DNA of 64,000 bases from an uncultured Sutterella sp. (GCA_937906995.1 CALESB010000058.1:1-64000); one strand, 5' to 3'. Positions 50,011 to 59,082 are shown, numbered from the stretch's first letter. Numbers and translations: made by a program. Notes: generated by a model not told the origin, from the letters alone.

Positions 50011-51615
50011 TTAGCGCACATAAACCCAACGCCCATTCACCATAGTACGTTCAACTTTTGTTTGAAGAATTTGGTCATGAGCAATACTAAATAAATCTTG
50101 ACTTAATACCACCAAATCCGCAACAAAACCGGGCTTAAGGCGTCCCTTGAAACCTTCCTCAAAGGAGCAATAGGCACTTTCAGCCGTATAACAATCAATA
50201 GCTTGCGCCATATCAACACGCTCTTCAGGATGGAATCCACCTACTGGTTCACCACGAAGATTTTGACGAGTTACTGCACAATAAATATTGTCAATAGGAT
50301 TCATGTCCTCAATAGGAGAATCCGTGCCAAAACTGGTATGCACATTCATATCAATTAGGCTCTTAAATGCATAACTTGTTGCTGCCAAATCTGCTCCTAC
50401 ACGATCTTCGACAATGGCCGTATCATAGTGCAAGAAAATCGGTTGAACATAAGCCAAAATACCATTCTTTGTAAATCGTTCCAAAAGTGGACGATCGGTA
50501 ATTTGGAGATGCACAATCCCTAAACGCAAAGGATTTTCACCATTAGAGCAGACCTTATCGTATGCATTCAAAACATTTTCGATAGCACCATCACCAATAG
50601 CATGAATAGCGACAGAGCAATCATTCTTAACTGCCATTCCCACCAAAGTGTCGATTTGGTCATTTGTTAAAGTAGCAATTCCCTTTGTTTCAGGTGCATC
50701 ATGGTACGGTTGACGCATCAAAGCAGTTCGAGCACCTAAGCTTCCATCAACAAAGAGCTTGAGCGGACCAAACTTGTTAAAGTCAGTCCCCATGCCCGTT
50801 CGATACCCCTTGTCCAAAAATGCTTGGAAATGATCCGGGTCCATGAAGCTAAATTGATGATATACACGTAAATTCGGAGTTTCATCCAGAACTTCGTTAA
50901 AGGCCTGTAACGTGGTTTCCCAATCCCCTAAACGCAAGTCACACGTTTGAACAGAGGTTACACCAGTTTCAGCTGCATGAGTCATGGCTTCACGAATCAA
51001 TCGCTTCTTTGCGTCTACAGAACGAGAGGCCATAATGCAACGCACTTGAGCGCGTGCATTTTCACGGAAAATACCTGTCAATTCACCATTTTCGATATCA
51101 ATTGCACCCCCAGCATTTGGTACCGTTGCCGTCGTTACGCCGGCCATTTCCAAAGCCTTAGTATTACAAACCAAAATGTGACCACAAGCACGATCAAAAA
51201 TGATGGGATGCTCTGTTGAAATCTTGTCTAAATCATGACGAGTCAGTAGACGATGCTCATCAGTGAAATAATCTTGATTCCATCCCATCCCGTGAATTAA
51301 CTCACCTGCGGGGATTTCATGTTCTGCAAGATAATCTCGAGCACGTTGAATAACCTCCGCAATTGATGTTGCTCCTAATAAACGAACAGCAGCTAGAGCA
51401 ATACCAGTATTCATCAAATGTTGATGAGAATCGTTAAAACCAGGAACAATTGTTCGCCCCATTGCATCAAAGACCTCACAATCACTCGGAGCTTGCGCTT
51501 TAACGTCTTCTTGAGTGCCTACAGCGACAATACGACCATCATCACCCACTAACAAAGCTTGAGCAAAATTGTCACGCTCGACATAAATCTTGGCATTCGT
51601 AATTAACAAAGACAT
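50011..51615 (-). CDS. amidohydrolase family 3 protein in lysine-riboswitch operon
   Basis: 534 residues, resembling the YtcJ-type Amidohydro_3 group. The metal site starts at PGFNDSHQHLMN; AIHAIGDGAIEN and SFGTDSPIEDMNP supply later ligands; the N- and C-terminal beta domain is typical (LLITNAKIYVERDN, VVLSQDLFS). Such enzymes hydrolyse amide bonds of N-substituted or cyclic amino-acid derivatives, but the substrate range of this subgroup is poorly known. The start overlaps the stop of the permease gene by one base (TAATG), so translation is coupled. With the lysine riboswitch upstream, an N-acylated or lactam form of lysine is an attractive guess. Confidence 0.88.
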   Translation of the reverse strand: MSLLITNAKIYVERDNFAQALLVGDDGRIVAVGTQEDVKAQAPSDCEVFDAMGRTIVPGFNDSHQHLMNTGIALAAVRLLGATSIAEVIQRARDYLAEHEIPAGELIHGMGWNQDYFTDEHRLLTRHDLDKISTEHPIIFDRACGHILVCNTKALEMAGVTTATVPNAGGAIDIENGELTGIFRENARAQVRCIMASRSVDAKKRLIREAMTHAAETGVTSVQTCDLRLGDWETTLQAFNEVLDETPNLRVYHQFSFMDPDHFQAFLDKGYRTGMGTDFNKFGPLKLFVDGSLGARTALMRQPYHDAPETKGIATLTNDQIDTLVGMAVKNDCSVAIHAIGDGAIENVLNAYDKVCSNGENPLRLGIVHLQITDRPLLERFTKNGILAYVQPIFLHYDTAIVEDRVGADLAATSYAFKSLIDMNVHTSFGTDSPIEDMNPIDNIYCAVTRQNLRGEPVGGFHPEERVDMAQAIDCYTAESAYCSFEEGFKGRLKPGFVADLVVLSQDLFSIAHDQILQTKVERTMVNGRWVYVR

Positions 51616-53027
51616 TAGTTTTCTCCTTCTTGTTGTTGACGAACAACGGCTTCATGGGACTTACGGAACAAGACCTCATAAATCACCAAACCGAGCAACG
51701 GAACGATAGCACCTAAGACCACCGTAAACGGATCATTGGCGACAGTATTGACAATCAAACCGATCATCACTGCACAGATAATTAAAACGGTGAACGGATA
51801 GAACCAAACCTTATAGGGACGTTCCATGGTCGGATACTTCTTACGCAAAACAATCACAGAGAAGAATGCCATACCGTGGAAAATCATGCCGCACAATGCC
51901 ACCAAACTCGTTAACTCACTCAAAGAGCGGGACAAAATCAACACAATAGAAATGACTGCACAGGCGATTTGAGCATTAATCGGTGTACGATACTCAGGAT
52001 GAAGCTTACCCAAGCTCTTAAACAAGGCACCATCTCGAGCCATTGCATAGAACATACGTGGGAAAACCATAACGCAGCCATTCAATGAATTGAAAATTGC
52101 AAGAATCATAGCAGCACCCACAATGTACATACCTGCGCCACCAAATAATTCCTTTGCAGCTTCCGTACCAATGTAGTAATTACCACTTTCCACCATAGAC
52201 ACAATCATTTCAGGCGGAACAACTCGGAAAATGGAGTAGTTAAAAAGTACATAGAGAAGACCAACACCCGTGATTGCAAAAATCAATGACAAGGGAATGT
52301 TGCGCTTCGGATTCTTAATTTCTTCTGCAATTGTGTTCAAATTCGTCCAGCCTTCATAAGCCCAAAGCGTAGCAATCACAGCAAAACCGATCATGGACAA
52401 AAGAGAAGAAATTGATGGCATTTCTCCAGGCATAGAGAATAAGTCTGGTGAGTACTTACCCATGAATAAACCGCAAAAGAGTAAGACCAAAATGGGGAAA
52501 AGCTTAAGCACCATGAAAATATTCTGCAGTGAACTGCCGAGCTTAACACCACGCATATTCAATAGCGTCAATAAAATCACAGAGGTCACTGCAATAACCT
52601 TTTGCATGGTTGGATCTATTTGCCAAATACTGCTTAATGCAGCAGCAAATGCTACTGCTAAAGCTGCTACAGATCCCGGCGAAGAAAGCATAAAGTTGCC
52701 AAAGCCACACATAAAGGCAACCCGCTCTCCATAGGCTTCACGCAAATACACGTAATACCCACCTGCCTTAGGAATCATCGCACCAAGTTCGGCGAAACAA
52801 ATCCCACTCATTAATGTGACTAAGCCACCGATGATCCAAACGAGTAAGGCCAAGCCTAAACTCATGCCGGCACGTTCAAGAACAATACCGCCAATATAGA
52901 AAATACCGGAGCCGATCATAATACCGGCCAAAACTGAAATGCCGCCAAAAAGCGTCACTTCACGACGCATCTCCGTTTGCTCGCTTTGAAGCTGGGAGAC
53001 AGAATTATTGTTATTTGATGCTGTCAT
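51615..53027 (-). CDS. APC-superfamily amino-acid permease, probable lysine-related substrate
   Basis: 470 residues with 12 hydrophobic segments. The first helix carries the APC hallmark LAGIMIGSGIFYIGG, and the sixth FAVIATLWAYEGWTNLN matches LAT/SteT-type exchangers. The family exchanges or imports amino acids across the inner membrane. Upstream lies a lysine riboswitch (53155-53317) followed by an intrinsic terminator, so expression should fall when lysine is plentiful; this argues for import of lysine or a lysine source. SD is poor (AGAAGG 12-17 bases upstream). First gene of the two-gene operon. Confidence 0.88.
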   Translation of the reverse strand: MTASNNNNSVSQLQSEQTEMRREVTLFGGISVLAGIMIGSGIFYIGGIVLERAGMSLGLALLVWIIGGLVTLMSGICFAELGAMIPKAGGYYVYLREAYGERVAFMCGFGNFMLSSPGSVAALAVAFAAALSSIWQIDPTMQKVIAVTSVILLTLLNMRGVKLGSSLQNIFMVLKLFPILVLLFCGLFMGKYSPDLFSMPGEMPSISSLLSMIGFAVIATLWAYEGWTNLNTIAEEIKNPKRNIPLSLIFAITGVGLLYVLFNYSIFRVVPPEMIVSMVESGNYYIGTEAAKELFGGAGMYIVGAAMILAIFNSLNGCVMVFPRMFYAMARDGALFKSLGKLHPEYRTPINAQIACAVISIVLILSRSLSELTSLVALCGMIFHGMAFFSVIVLRKKYPTMERPYKVWFYPFTVLIICAVMIGLIVNTVANDPFTVVLGAIVPLLGLVIYEVLFRKSHEAVVRQQQEGEN

Positions 53028-53061
53028 TAGATAAGACCTTCTGAAAATACTAAATTAAAGT

Positions 53062-53091
53062 AAAAAAAAAGTTGCACCCATCGATACAACT
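53062..53091 (-). terminator. riboswitch expression platform: terminator
   Basis: On the minus strand AGTTGT pairs with GCAACT (53086-53091 with 53070-53075) and is followed by nine T, about 35 bases before the permease start. Its loop contains ATCGATGG, the same sequence as at the 3' edge of the lysine aptamer, so the two could compete for pairing. It is the likely off-switch. Confidence 0.7.
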
Positions 53092-53154
53092 CCAGAAGAT
53101 CTCAATAAATGAAATGAGACGACACCCAAATAGGTGTGCTAAACCAAGAGTACC

Positions 53155-53317
53155 ATCGATAGCTCCTCTTTCTCTCGCGAGAAAGGAGTCATGGAGATAT
53201 TCTCTCCATGCCCAACTAACATTCCTGTCAGAATGTCATTTCGGCGAATTGACCTTTCATCATCTTCATCGGATACCTCCTCCAATGACTACTGATTCTT
53301 TCCGCGCCTCTACCAAC
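53155..53317 (-). promoter_or_regulatory. lysine riboswitch (L-box) aptamer
   Basis: On the minus strand the conserved L-box blocks occur in order: GGTAGAGGCGC closing the first stem, AGTA, GGAG, GATGAA, GAAAGG (53253-53258), CGCCGAA (53240-53246), a hairpin ACATTC/GAATGT, TTGGGC, a perfect hairpin CATGGAGA/TCTCCATG (53190-53210), and finally GAGCTATC, which pairs back with GGTAG to close the aptamer. Length 163 nt matches the Rfam lysine riboswitch family. In known members lysine binding turns off lysine synthesis or uptake genes. A terminator follows it, and an APC permease gene lies downstream. Confidence 0.9.
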
Positions 53318-53326
53318 TTTGTATTT

Positions 53327-53355
53327 ATTAAACCTGACTTTTGAATAAATGTAAA
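53327..53355 (-). promoter_or_regulatory. sigma-70 promoter of the riboswitch operon
   Basis: TTTACA (53350-53355), 17-base spacer, TTTAAT (53327-53332) on the minus strand; transcription would begin near 53320, just at the 5' end of the lysine aptamer. A perfect 16-bp palindrome CTTTTGTCGACAAAAG (53359-53374) lies immediately upstream. Confidence 0.7.
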
Positions 53356-53370
53356 TAGCTTTTGTCGACA

Positions 53371-53402
53371 AAAGGCCAGAAAACCGAGGTTTTCTGGCCT
53401 TT
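53371..53402 (-). terminator. terminator after clpB
   Basis: Long perfect stem AAAGGCCAGAAAACC/GGTTTTCTGGCCTTT (53371-53385 with 53388-53402) with TTTTGTCG on the minus side, 23 bases after the clpB stop. Confidence 0.85.
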
Positions 53403-53424
53403 CCTAGGGTACATTAGCTAGTAA

Positions 53425-56016
53425 TTAGGTGTTATCACTAACCTCAAATATGAACTCTCCTTGACGACTATCGACCGTAACGTTGCTCTTAGGCTTGATT
53501 TCTCCAGCCAACAATTTACGAGATAGAGCGTTTTCAACATACTCTTGAATTGCTCTCTTTAACGGACGAGCACCATAGAGCGGATCAAAGCCCACTTTAG
53601 CGATTTCAGCCAAAGCCGCATCCGTGACAGACATCGTAATTTCCTGCTGTTGAAGACGAGCTTCCAAGCGAGCCAATTGAATCTTAGCAATATTCTTAAT
53701 CGCTTCTTGGCCCAAAGCATTAAAGACGACGATCTCATCAATACGATTAATGAATTCGGGACGGAAATGTTCCTTAACTTCATCCATCACGGCTGACTTA
53801 ATGCGTGCCGCACTTTCACCTGCTAATGACTGAATTTCTTGAGAACCTAAGTTACTTGTCATAATGATGACAGTATTCTTAAAGTCCACAGTACGTCCTT
53901 GGCCGTCCGTCATACGACCATCATCGAGCACTTGCAACAACACATTAAAGACATCTGGATGAGCCTTTTCAACTTCATCCAACAAAATGACGCTATACGG
54001 CTTACGACGAACGGCTTCAGTTAAGTAGCCGCCTTCTTCATAGCCGACATATCCCGGAGGCGCACCGATCAAACGAGCAACAGAATGTTTTTCCATAAAC
54101 TCACTCATATCGATACGTACCATTGCGTCTTCCGTGTCAAATAGGAATTGCGCCAAAGCCTTTGTCAATTCAGTCTTACCAACACCCGTTGGGCCTAAGA
54201 ATAGGAACGACCCATAGGGGCGGTTAGGATCTGACAGACCTGCACGCGAGCGCAAAATTGTATCTACGACAGCTTTTACAGCTTCGCTTTGTCCAACAAC
54301 ACGCTTTTGCAATGCGTCACCCATATGCAACAATTTTTGACGTTCACCTTCCATCATCTTAGCGACAGGAATACCGGTAGCGCGAGAGACGACTTCTGCA
54401 ATTTCTTCAGCACCGACGCTAGTACGTAAAAGCTTAGGTTGAGCATTACCTTGTGCTTTGGCCGCCTCTGCCTTACGCAATTTTTCTTCAAGCTTTGGAA
54501 GTACACCGTATTGAAGCTCTGCAAGCTTTTCAAATTGACCTTGACGACGCAACTCTTCCATTTGGTGCTTCGTTTTATCAATTTCATCGCGTACTGTCTT
54601 CGCTCCTAAGGCTTCCACTTTTTCCTTTTTCCAAATTTCCTCTAAGTCCCCGTACTCTTTGGTCAAAGTGTCAATTTCAGCCTCAATGGCAGCCAAGCGC
54701 TTCTTACTTGCCTCGTCTGTTTCCTTTTTCATCGCCTCACGTTCAATCTTTAGTTGAATGATTCGACGATCCAATTTGTCCAAAGCCTCAGGCTTGGAGT
54801 CAATTTCCATTTTGACCCGAGCTGCCGCTTCATCAATTAAATCAATGGCCTTATCCGGTAAGAAACGATCCGTGATATAACGGTGCGAAAGTTCTGCAGC
54901 CGTCACAATTGCGGGGTCAGTAATTTCAACACCATGATGGGCTTCATACTTTTCTTGCAAACCACGCAAAATTGCGATCGTATCTTCAACGCTAGGTTCA
55001 TCAACCATCACTTTTTGGAAACGACGTTCTAATGCAGCATCCTTTTCAACGTACTTTCGGTACTCATCCAAAGTCGTTGCGCCAATTACATGCAACTCGC
55101 CACGAGCTAATGCCGGTTTAAGCATATTACCCGCGTCCATAGAGCCTTCAGTTTTACCAGCCCCTACAACGGTGTGTAACTCATCAATGAACAAAATGAT
55201 TTGCCCATTAGCTGCAGAAACTTCCTTCAAAAGCTTCTTTAAGCGCTCTTCGAATTCACCACGGTACTTAGCGCCTGCAATCAAGCCTGCCATATCCAAA
55301 CTTAAGATACGCTTGTTCTTTAACGTATCCGGAACCTCGGCATTGACAATTCGTTGAGCCAACCCTTCCACCACAGCCGTTTTACCTACACCCGGTTCAC
55401 CAATTAACACAGGATTATTCTTGGTTCGGCGTTGCAAAATTTGCATGGCACGACGAATTTCATCATCACGACCAATCACTGGGTCAAGCTTTCCCTCACG
55501 AGCTTTAGCAGTTAAATCAATCGTGTACTTTTTCAGCGTTTCTCGCTGATTTTCGCTATCAGGATTGTCTGCAGTATCTCCGCCACGAACTTCATTTATA
55601 GAAGCTTCCATAGCCTTTCGAGTTAAACCACAACGCTTAGCAATACGACCTGCCTCACCTTGGTCTTGTGACAGAGCCAAAAGCGCCATATCAATAGAGA
55701 TGTATGCGTCTCCACGATTCATCGCTTCTTTTTCAGTCAAATTCAACCAATTAATCAGTTCACGGCCGGGCTGTAGATTGCCACCTGCGCCACTGACTTT
55801 CGGCAAATGTGCAATTGTTTCATCAGTTTCCTTTACTAACTTTCCAACTTGCACACCGGCACGCTCTAGTAGACTCTTAGTAGAACCATCTTCATCTCTT
55901 AAAAGAGCAGCCAAGAGGTGTACTCCCTCCATGATCTGATTATCATTGGCGAGCGCTATACTTTGCGCATCAGCTAAAGCTTGCTGAAACTTCGTTGTTA
56001 ATTTATCTTGTCTCAT
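53425..56016 (-). CDS. clpB: ATP-dependent disaggregase chaperone ClpB
   Basis: 863 residues from the ATG at 56016 (MRQDKLTTKFQQALADAQ), preceded by AAGGAT. N-terminal Clp repeats; first AAA+ domain with GEPGVGKTAVVEG and IILFIDELHTVVGAG; the long coiled-coil middle domain (EALDKLDRRIIQLKIEREAM and onward) that binds DnaK; second AAA+ domain with LGPTGVGKTELTKAL and VILLDEVEKAHPDV. With DnaK it rescues aggregated proteins after heat shock. A sigma-32 promoter lies about 60 bases upstream. Monocistronic. Confidence 0.97.
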   Translation of the reverse strand: MRQDKLTTKFQQALADAQSIALANDNQIMEGVHLLAALLRDEDGSTKSLLERAGVQVGKLVKETDETIAHLPKVSGAGGNLQPGRELINWLNLTEKEAMNRGDAYISIDMALLALSQDQGEAGRIAKRCGLTRKAMEASINEVRGGDTADNPDSENQRETLKKYTIDLTAKAREGKLDPVIGRDDEIRRAMQILQRRTKNNPVLIGEPGVGKTAVVEGLAQRIVNAEVPDTLKNKRILSLDMAGLIAGAKYRGEFEERLKKLLKEVSAANGQIILFIDELHTVVGAGKTEGSMDAGNMLKPALARGELHVIGATTLDEYRKYVEKDAALERRFQKVMVDEPSVEDTIAILRGLQEKYEAHHGVEITDPAIVTAAELSHRYITDRFLPDKAIDLIDEAAARVKMEIDSKPEALDKLDRRIIQLKIEREAMKKETDEASKKRLAAIEAEIDTLTKEYGDLEEIWKKEKVEALGAKTVRDEIDKTKHQMEELRRQGQFEKLAELQYGVLPKLEEKLRKAEAAKAQGNAQPKLLRTSVGAEEIAEVVSRATGIPVAKMMEGERQKLLHMGDALQKRVVGQSEAVKAVVDTILRSRAGLSDPNRPYGSFLFLGPTGVGKTELTKALAQFLFDTEDAMVRIDMSEFMEKHSVARLIGAPPGYVGYEEGGYLTEAVRRKPYSVILLDEVEKAHPDVFNVLLQVLDDGRMTDGQGRTVDFKNTVIIMTSNLGSQEIQSLAGESAARIKSAVMDEVKEHFRPEFINRIDEIVVFNALGQEAIKNIAKIQLARLEARLQQQEITMSVTDAALAEIAKVGFDPLYGARPLKRAIQEYVENALSRKLLAGEIKPKSNVTVDSRQGEFIFEVSDNT

Positions 56017-56076
56017 CGTATCTATCCTTAAACACCTTTCAGCCTTGAAAGGCATTTTCTCGTTGTACTACTTTCT

Positions 56077-56104
56077 ATATGGGGATCTTCTAAGTGATTT
56101 CAAG
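56077..56104 (-). promoter_or_regulatory. sigma-32 heat-shock promoter of clpB
   Basis: On the minus strand CTTGAAA (56098-56104), a 13-base spacer and CCCCATAT (56077-56084) match the sigma-32 consensus very well. The predicted start of transcription lies about 50 bases before the clpB ATG. Confidence 0.88.
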
Positions 56105-56269
56105 GGGCTAGCACAAAGACAGAAAACAGATATATCTATTTGTTTTTATTTATGTTTTTAAAATAGTGACACAGTTCGTTGCAGTTGAAACGTTTTATTA
56201 TTTACTTCCATTGTTAGCAATATAGATAGTCTCACATACAAAGTAATTGCAGTCCAAAATCAAACAAAA

Positions 56270-56294
56270 AAGGCGTCTTAACCAAAGACGCCTT
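56270..56294 (-). terminator. terminator after fluC
   Basis: 10-bp stem AAGGCGTCTT/AAGACGCCTT (56270-56279 with 56285-56294) followed on the minus strand by TTTTTGTTTG. Confidence 0.82.
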
Positions 56295-56322
56295 GCTTAA
56301 CTGTCTGGAGCCGTGAACTCTT

Positions 56323-56727
56323 CTAAAAGTGACCTTTAATAGTTAGAACACCAGCCACCAAGGCAAAGAAAGAACCAACAATATGGACCATAAAATGTTC
56401 AAGTGCAGCAACAAACTGATTATTGAGTATGAAATGCAAATTCTCTCCCAACACTGCCGTCAACGTTGAAAAGGCCCCTAAAAACCCAGTGATAATAAAT
56501 AGGCGAACAGCTGGACTGATTTCAGGACGGGTGGAGAGCCAAGCAAGAGCCATTCCCATTAAATAGGCTGCGGTCAAATTTGATAATGCAGTCCCCAAGG
56601 GAGAAGACAATAACCAAACTCGATCATTAAAGTAATATGTTAAGCCCCAGCGCGTCATTGCCCCTAAAGTAGCTCCGCAACCAACTGCTAGGATCACTAG
56701 CCACAATGGGCCATCTCTGGTAATCAT
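56323..56727 (-). CDS. fluC: fluoride channel Fluc/CrcB
   Basis: 134 residues from the ATG at 56727, with AGGA upstream. Four membrane helices. Family landmarks: GCGATLGAMTRW at the N-terminus, TALSNLTAAYLMG with the pore Asn, and TGFLGAFSTLTAV with the pore Phe-Ser-Thr box. It forms a dual-topology dimer that lets fluoride leave the cell. The usual second-box Gly (NxxG) is Ala here. I saw no fluoride riboswitch upstream. Confidence 0.9.
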   Translation of the reverse strand: MITRDGPLWLVILAVGCGATLGAMTRWGLTYYFNDRVWLLSSPLGTALSNLTAAYLMGMALAWLSTRPEISPAVRLFIITGFLGAFSTLTAVLGENLHFILNNQFVAALEHFMVHIVGSFFALVAGVLTIKGHF

Positions 56728-56865
56728 AAATATATCCTGCAAAAGTTGGCTCGATTATACGCCGCTCAAACTTGGGTTTTTTGTCACTTCCTGAAAAAAT
56801 TCATACGACTTTAATTTTTTTCAGCCACAATGATGTTATGAACCAGAACTTAAAGAGGAATCGAA

Positions 56866-57324
56866 ATGACTCTATTGAATGAAAAAGCCCCAATGTTTAC
56901 GGCTCAAGCCACTACGGGCACACTCTCCTTATCAGATTTCACAGGTAAACGCTTAATTCTTTACTTTTATCCTAAGGACAATACAAGCGGTTGCACCACA
57001 GAAGGGCTTGATTTTCAAGCAAACTATGAGGCCTTTAAAGCCTTAAACTGCGAAGTTATTGGCGTCTCTCGCGACTCTTTAAAGAGTCATAGTAACTTCT
57101 GCAATAAACAAGGCTTCACTTTCCCACTTATTTCGGATCCTGAGGAAACTCTTTGCCAGGCCTACGACGTCATGAAACTCAAAAAAATGTATGGTAGAGA
57201 GTATATGGGGGTTGAGCGTAGCACATTTCTGATCGATGAAAACGGTACTGTTCGTCAAGAGTGGCGCAAGGTCAAAGTCGCCGGTCATGTTCAAGAGGTC
57301 TTAGAAGCCCTTAAGGCTCTTTAA
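56866..57324 (+). CDS. bcp: thioredoxin-dependent peroxiredoxin (Bcp/PrxQ)
   Basis: 152 residues. The peroxidatic Cys lies in YPKDNTSGCTTEGLDF; a resolving Cys five residues later is absent, so this is the one-Cys or distant-Cys form. GVSRDSLKSHSNFCNK, FPLISDPEETLCQAY and ERSTFLIDENG are typical. It reduces peroxides in the cytoplasm. The ATG follows AAAGAGGAA. It lies 25 bases upstream of the PhoH-like gene, probably in one transcript. Confidence 0.94.
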   Translation: MTLLNEKAPMFTAQATTGTLSLSDFTGKRLILYFYPKDNTSGCTTEGLDFQANYEAFKALNCEVIGVSRDSLKSHSNFCNKQGFTFPLISDPEETLCQAYDVMKLKKMYGREYMGVERSTFLIDENGTVRQEWRKVKVAGHVQEVLEALKAL

Positions 57325-57349
57325 CGATCTAGATATCCAGGAGAACTTC

Positions 57350-59062
57350 ATGCCGTTACCTCCAATGCCTTCTGAAATGGGCACCATCATCAGCGACATC
57401 GACTCACTTGCCAAAGCAAGCGAATCTTCGTTGCGCTCTAACCAAAAAGAAACTGTACAATCTAGTAAAGTTGCCACAAAGAAGAAGTCAGTCTCAGAGA
57501 CTCGTACAAGTGCATCAGCTAATAAGGCAAGTCACACTAAGAAAACGACTGCTAAAAAGTCCAAAATCGGTCGTTCTAGCATAACCAAAGCAACTACAGA
57601 GACGCCAATTTCAGACTTACCGGCTATCTTGCAGCCTCAAGAAAAGCCAAAAGTAAAACCCACTGGGTTACGACAACGCTACAAAGGCAAGAAACTATTT
57701 ATCCTTGACACCAATGTTCTAATGCATGACCCATTGTCTCTTTTTCAATTTCAAGAGCATGATGTATTTTTGCCAATGATCACATTGGAAGAACTAGATG
57801 GTCATAAAAAAGGGTTGAGCGATGTCGCTCGAAATGCGCGACAAGTATCTCGTTATCTTGACCAATTGTTAGCGCATACCGCAGGGCAAATCACTGAAGG
57901 TATTGAGCTTAACGCTCTTGGCCATATGGATGCCACCGGAAAACTTTTTTTCCAAACGCACCCTCTTGATGGCGAATTACCAACCGCACTGCCACAAGGA
58001 AAAGCCGACAATCAAATTCTAAGTGTTGTTAAAGCATTAGTAGATGAAGAAGCTAATGAGCGTCATGTTGTTTTAGTCTCTAAAGATATCAATATGCGCA
58101 TTAAGGCTGCAGCGATGGGCCTAGATGCAGAAGACTACTTCAGTGACCGTACGTTAGACGATACAGAGATGCTGTACTCTGGCCGAATGGAGCTTCCTGA
58201 AGATTTTTGGGAAACCCATGGTAAAAAAATGCAGAGTTGGAAGGAAGATGGACAAACTTGGTACAAAATTTCTGGACCATTAGTTCGAGATATGTTTACC
58301 AATCTATTTGTCTATCTACCTGATAATAGTTTCCTTGCACAAGTCAAAAAAGTTGAAGGCAATACTGCTACCTTAGTACTATTACGAGACTACACCCAAG
58401 AAAAATACGCCGTCTGGGGCATTACTGCTCGTAATCGCGAGCAATGTTTTGCATTAAATTTATTGATGAACCCAGAAATTGACTTTGTCACGCTACTAGG
58501 TCAAGCAGGAACTGGCAAAACATTAATTACATTAGCTGCCGCACTTACCCAAACCCTGGATATGAGACGGTTTTCGGAGATTATTTTTACTCGGGCTACA
58601 GTAAGTGTCGGTGAAGAAATTGGCTTTCTCCCGGGAACAGAAGAGGAAAAGATGCTCCCTTGGATGGGGGCACTAGAAGATAATCTTGAGGTATTAAATA
58701 AACTCGAAGGGGGCAGTGACTGGAGTCGAAATGCGGCTAATGACTTGATTCGTAGCAGAATTAAAGTCAAGAGTATGAGTTTTATGCGCGGGCGTACTTT
58801 CCTGAATAAACTTGTCATCATCGATGAGGCTCAGAACTTGTCTCCCAAACAAATGAAAACTCTCATCACTCGTGCAGGCCCAGGAAGCAAAATTGTCTGT
58901 TTAGGCAACATTGCGCAAATTGACACACCTTATTTAACCGAAGGCTCCTCTGGTTTAACATACGTTGTTGATCGTTTCAAAGGTTGGGAGCACTCCGGTC
59001 ATATCACATTGCAACGAGGTGAACGTAGTCGCTTAGCTGATTTTGCAAGTGAATCCTTATAG
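57350..59062 (+). CDS. PIN-PhoH ATPase
   Basis: 570 residues. Residues 1 to about 110 form a Ser/Thr/Lys-rich, probably disordered extension. A PIN ribonuclease domain follows (FILDTNVLMHDPLS, ITLEELDGHKKG, later KADNQILSVVKA and VSKDINMRIKA). The PhoH ATPase domain closes the protein: LGQAGTGKTLITLAAAL (Walker A), VIIDEAQNLSPKQMK (Walker B) and LGNIAQIDTPYL. PIN-PhoH proteins are RNA helicase/ribonucleases, also found as toxins of antitoxin systems; no antitoxin-like gene is adjacent. CAGGAG precedes the ATG. Confidence 0.93.
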   Translation: MPLPPMPSEMGTIISDIDSLAKASESSLRSNQKETVQSSKVATKKKSVSETRTSASANKASHTKKTTAKKSKIGRSSITKATTETPISDLPAILQPQEKPKVKPTGLRQRYKGKKLFILDTNVLMHDPLSLFQFQEHDVFLPMITLEELDGHKKGLSDVARNARQVSRYLDQLLAHTAGQITEGIELNALGHMDATGKLFFQTHPLDGELPTALPQGKADNQILSVVKALVDEEANERHVVLVSKDINMRIKAAAMGLDAEDYFSDRTLDDTEMLYSGRMELPEDFWETHGKKMQSWKEDGQTWYKISGPLVRDMFTNLFVYLPDNSFLAQVKKVEGNTATLVLLRDYTQEKYAVWGITARNREQCFALNLLMNPEIDFVTLLGQAGTGKTLITLAAALTQTLDMRRFSEIIFTRATVSVGEEIGFLPGTEEEKMLPWMGALEDNLEVLNKLEGGSDWSRNAANDLIRSRIKVKSMSFMRGRTFLNKLVIIDEAQNLSPKQMKTLITRAGPGSKIVCLGNIAQIDTPYLTEGSSGLTYVVDRFKGWEHSGHITLQRGERSRLADFASESL

Positions 59063-59082
59063 CTACTATTTTTGATTTTGAT

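Noticed and set aside
56728..56865. Possible fluoride riboswitch before fluC
   Set aside because: No pseudoknot-like crcB motif could be found in the short upstream region.
57350..59062. PIN-PhoH as toxin of a toxin-antitoxin pair
   Set aside because: No small antitoxin gene lies upstream; the neighbour is bcp, so a stand-alone RNA-processing role is more likely.
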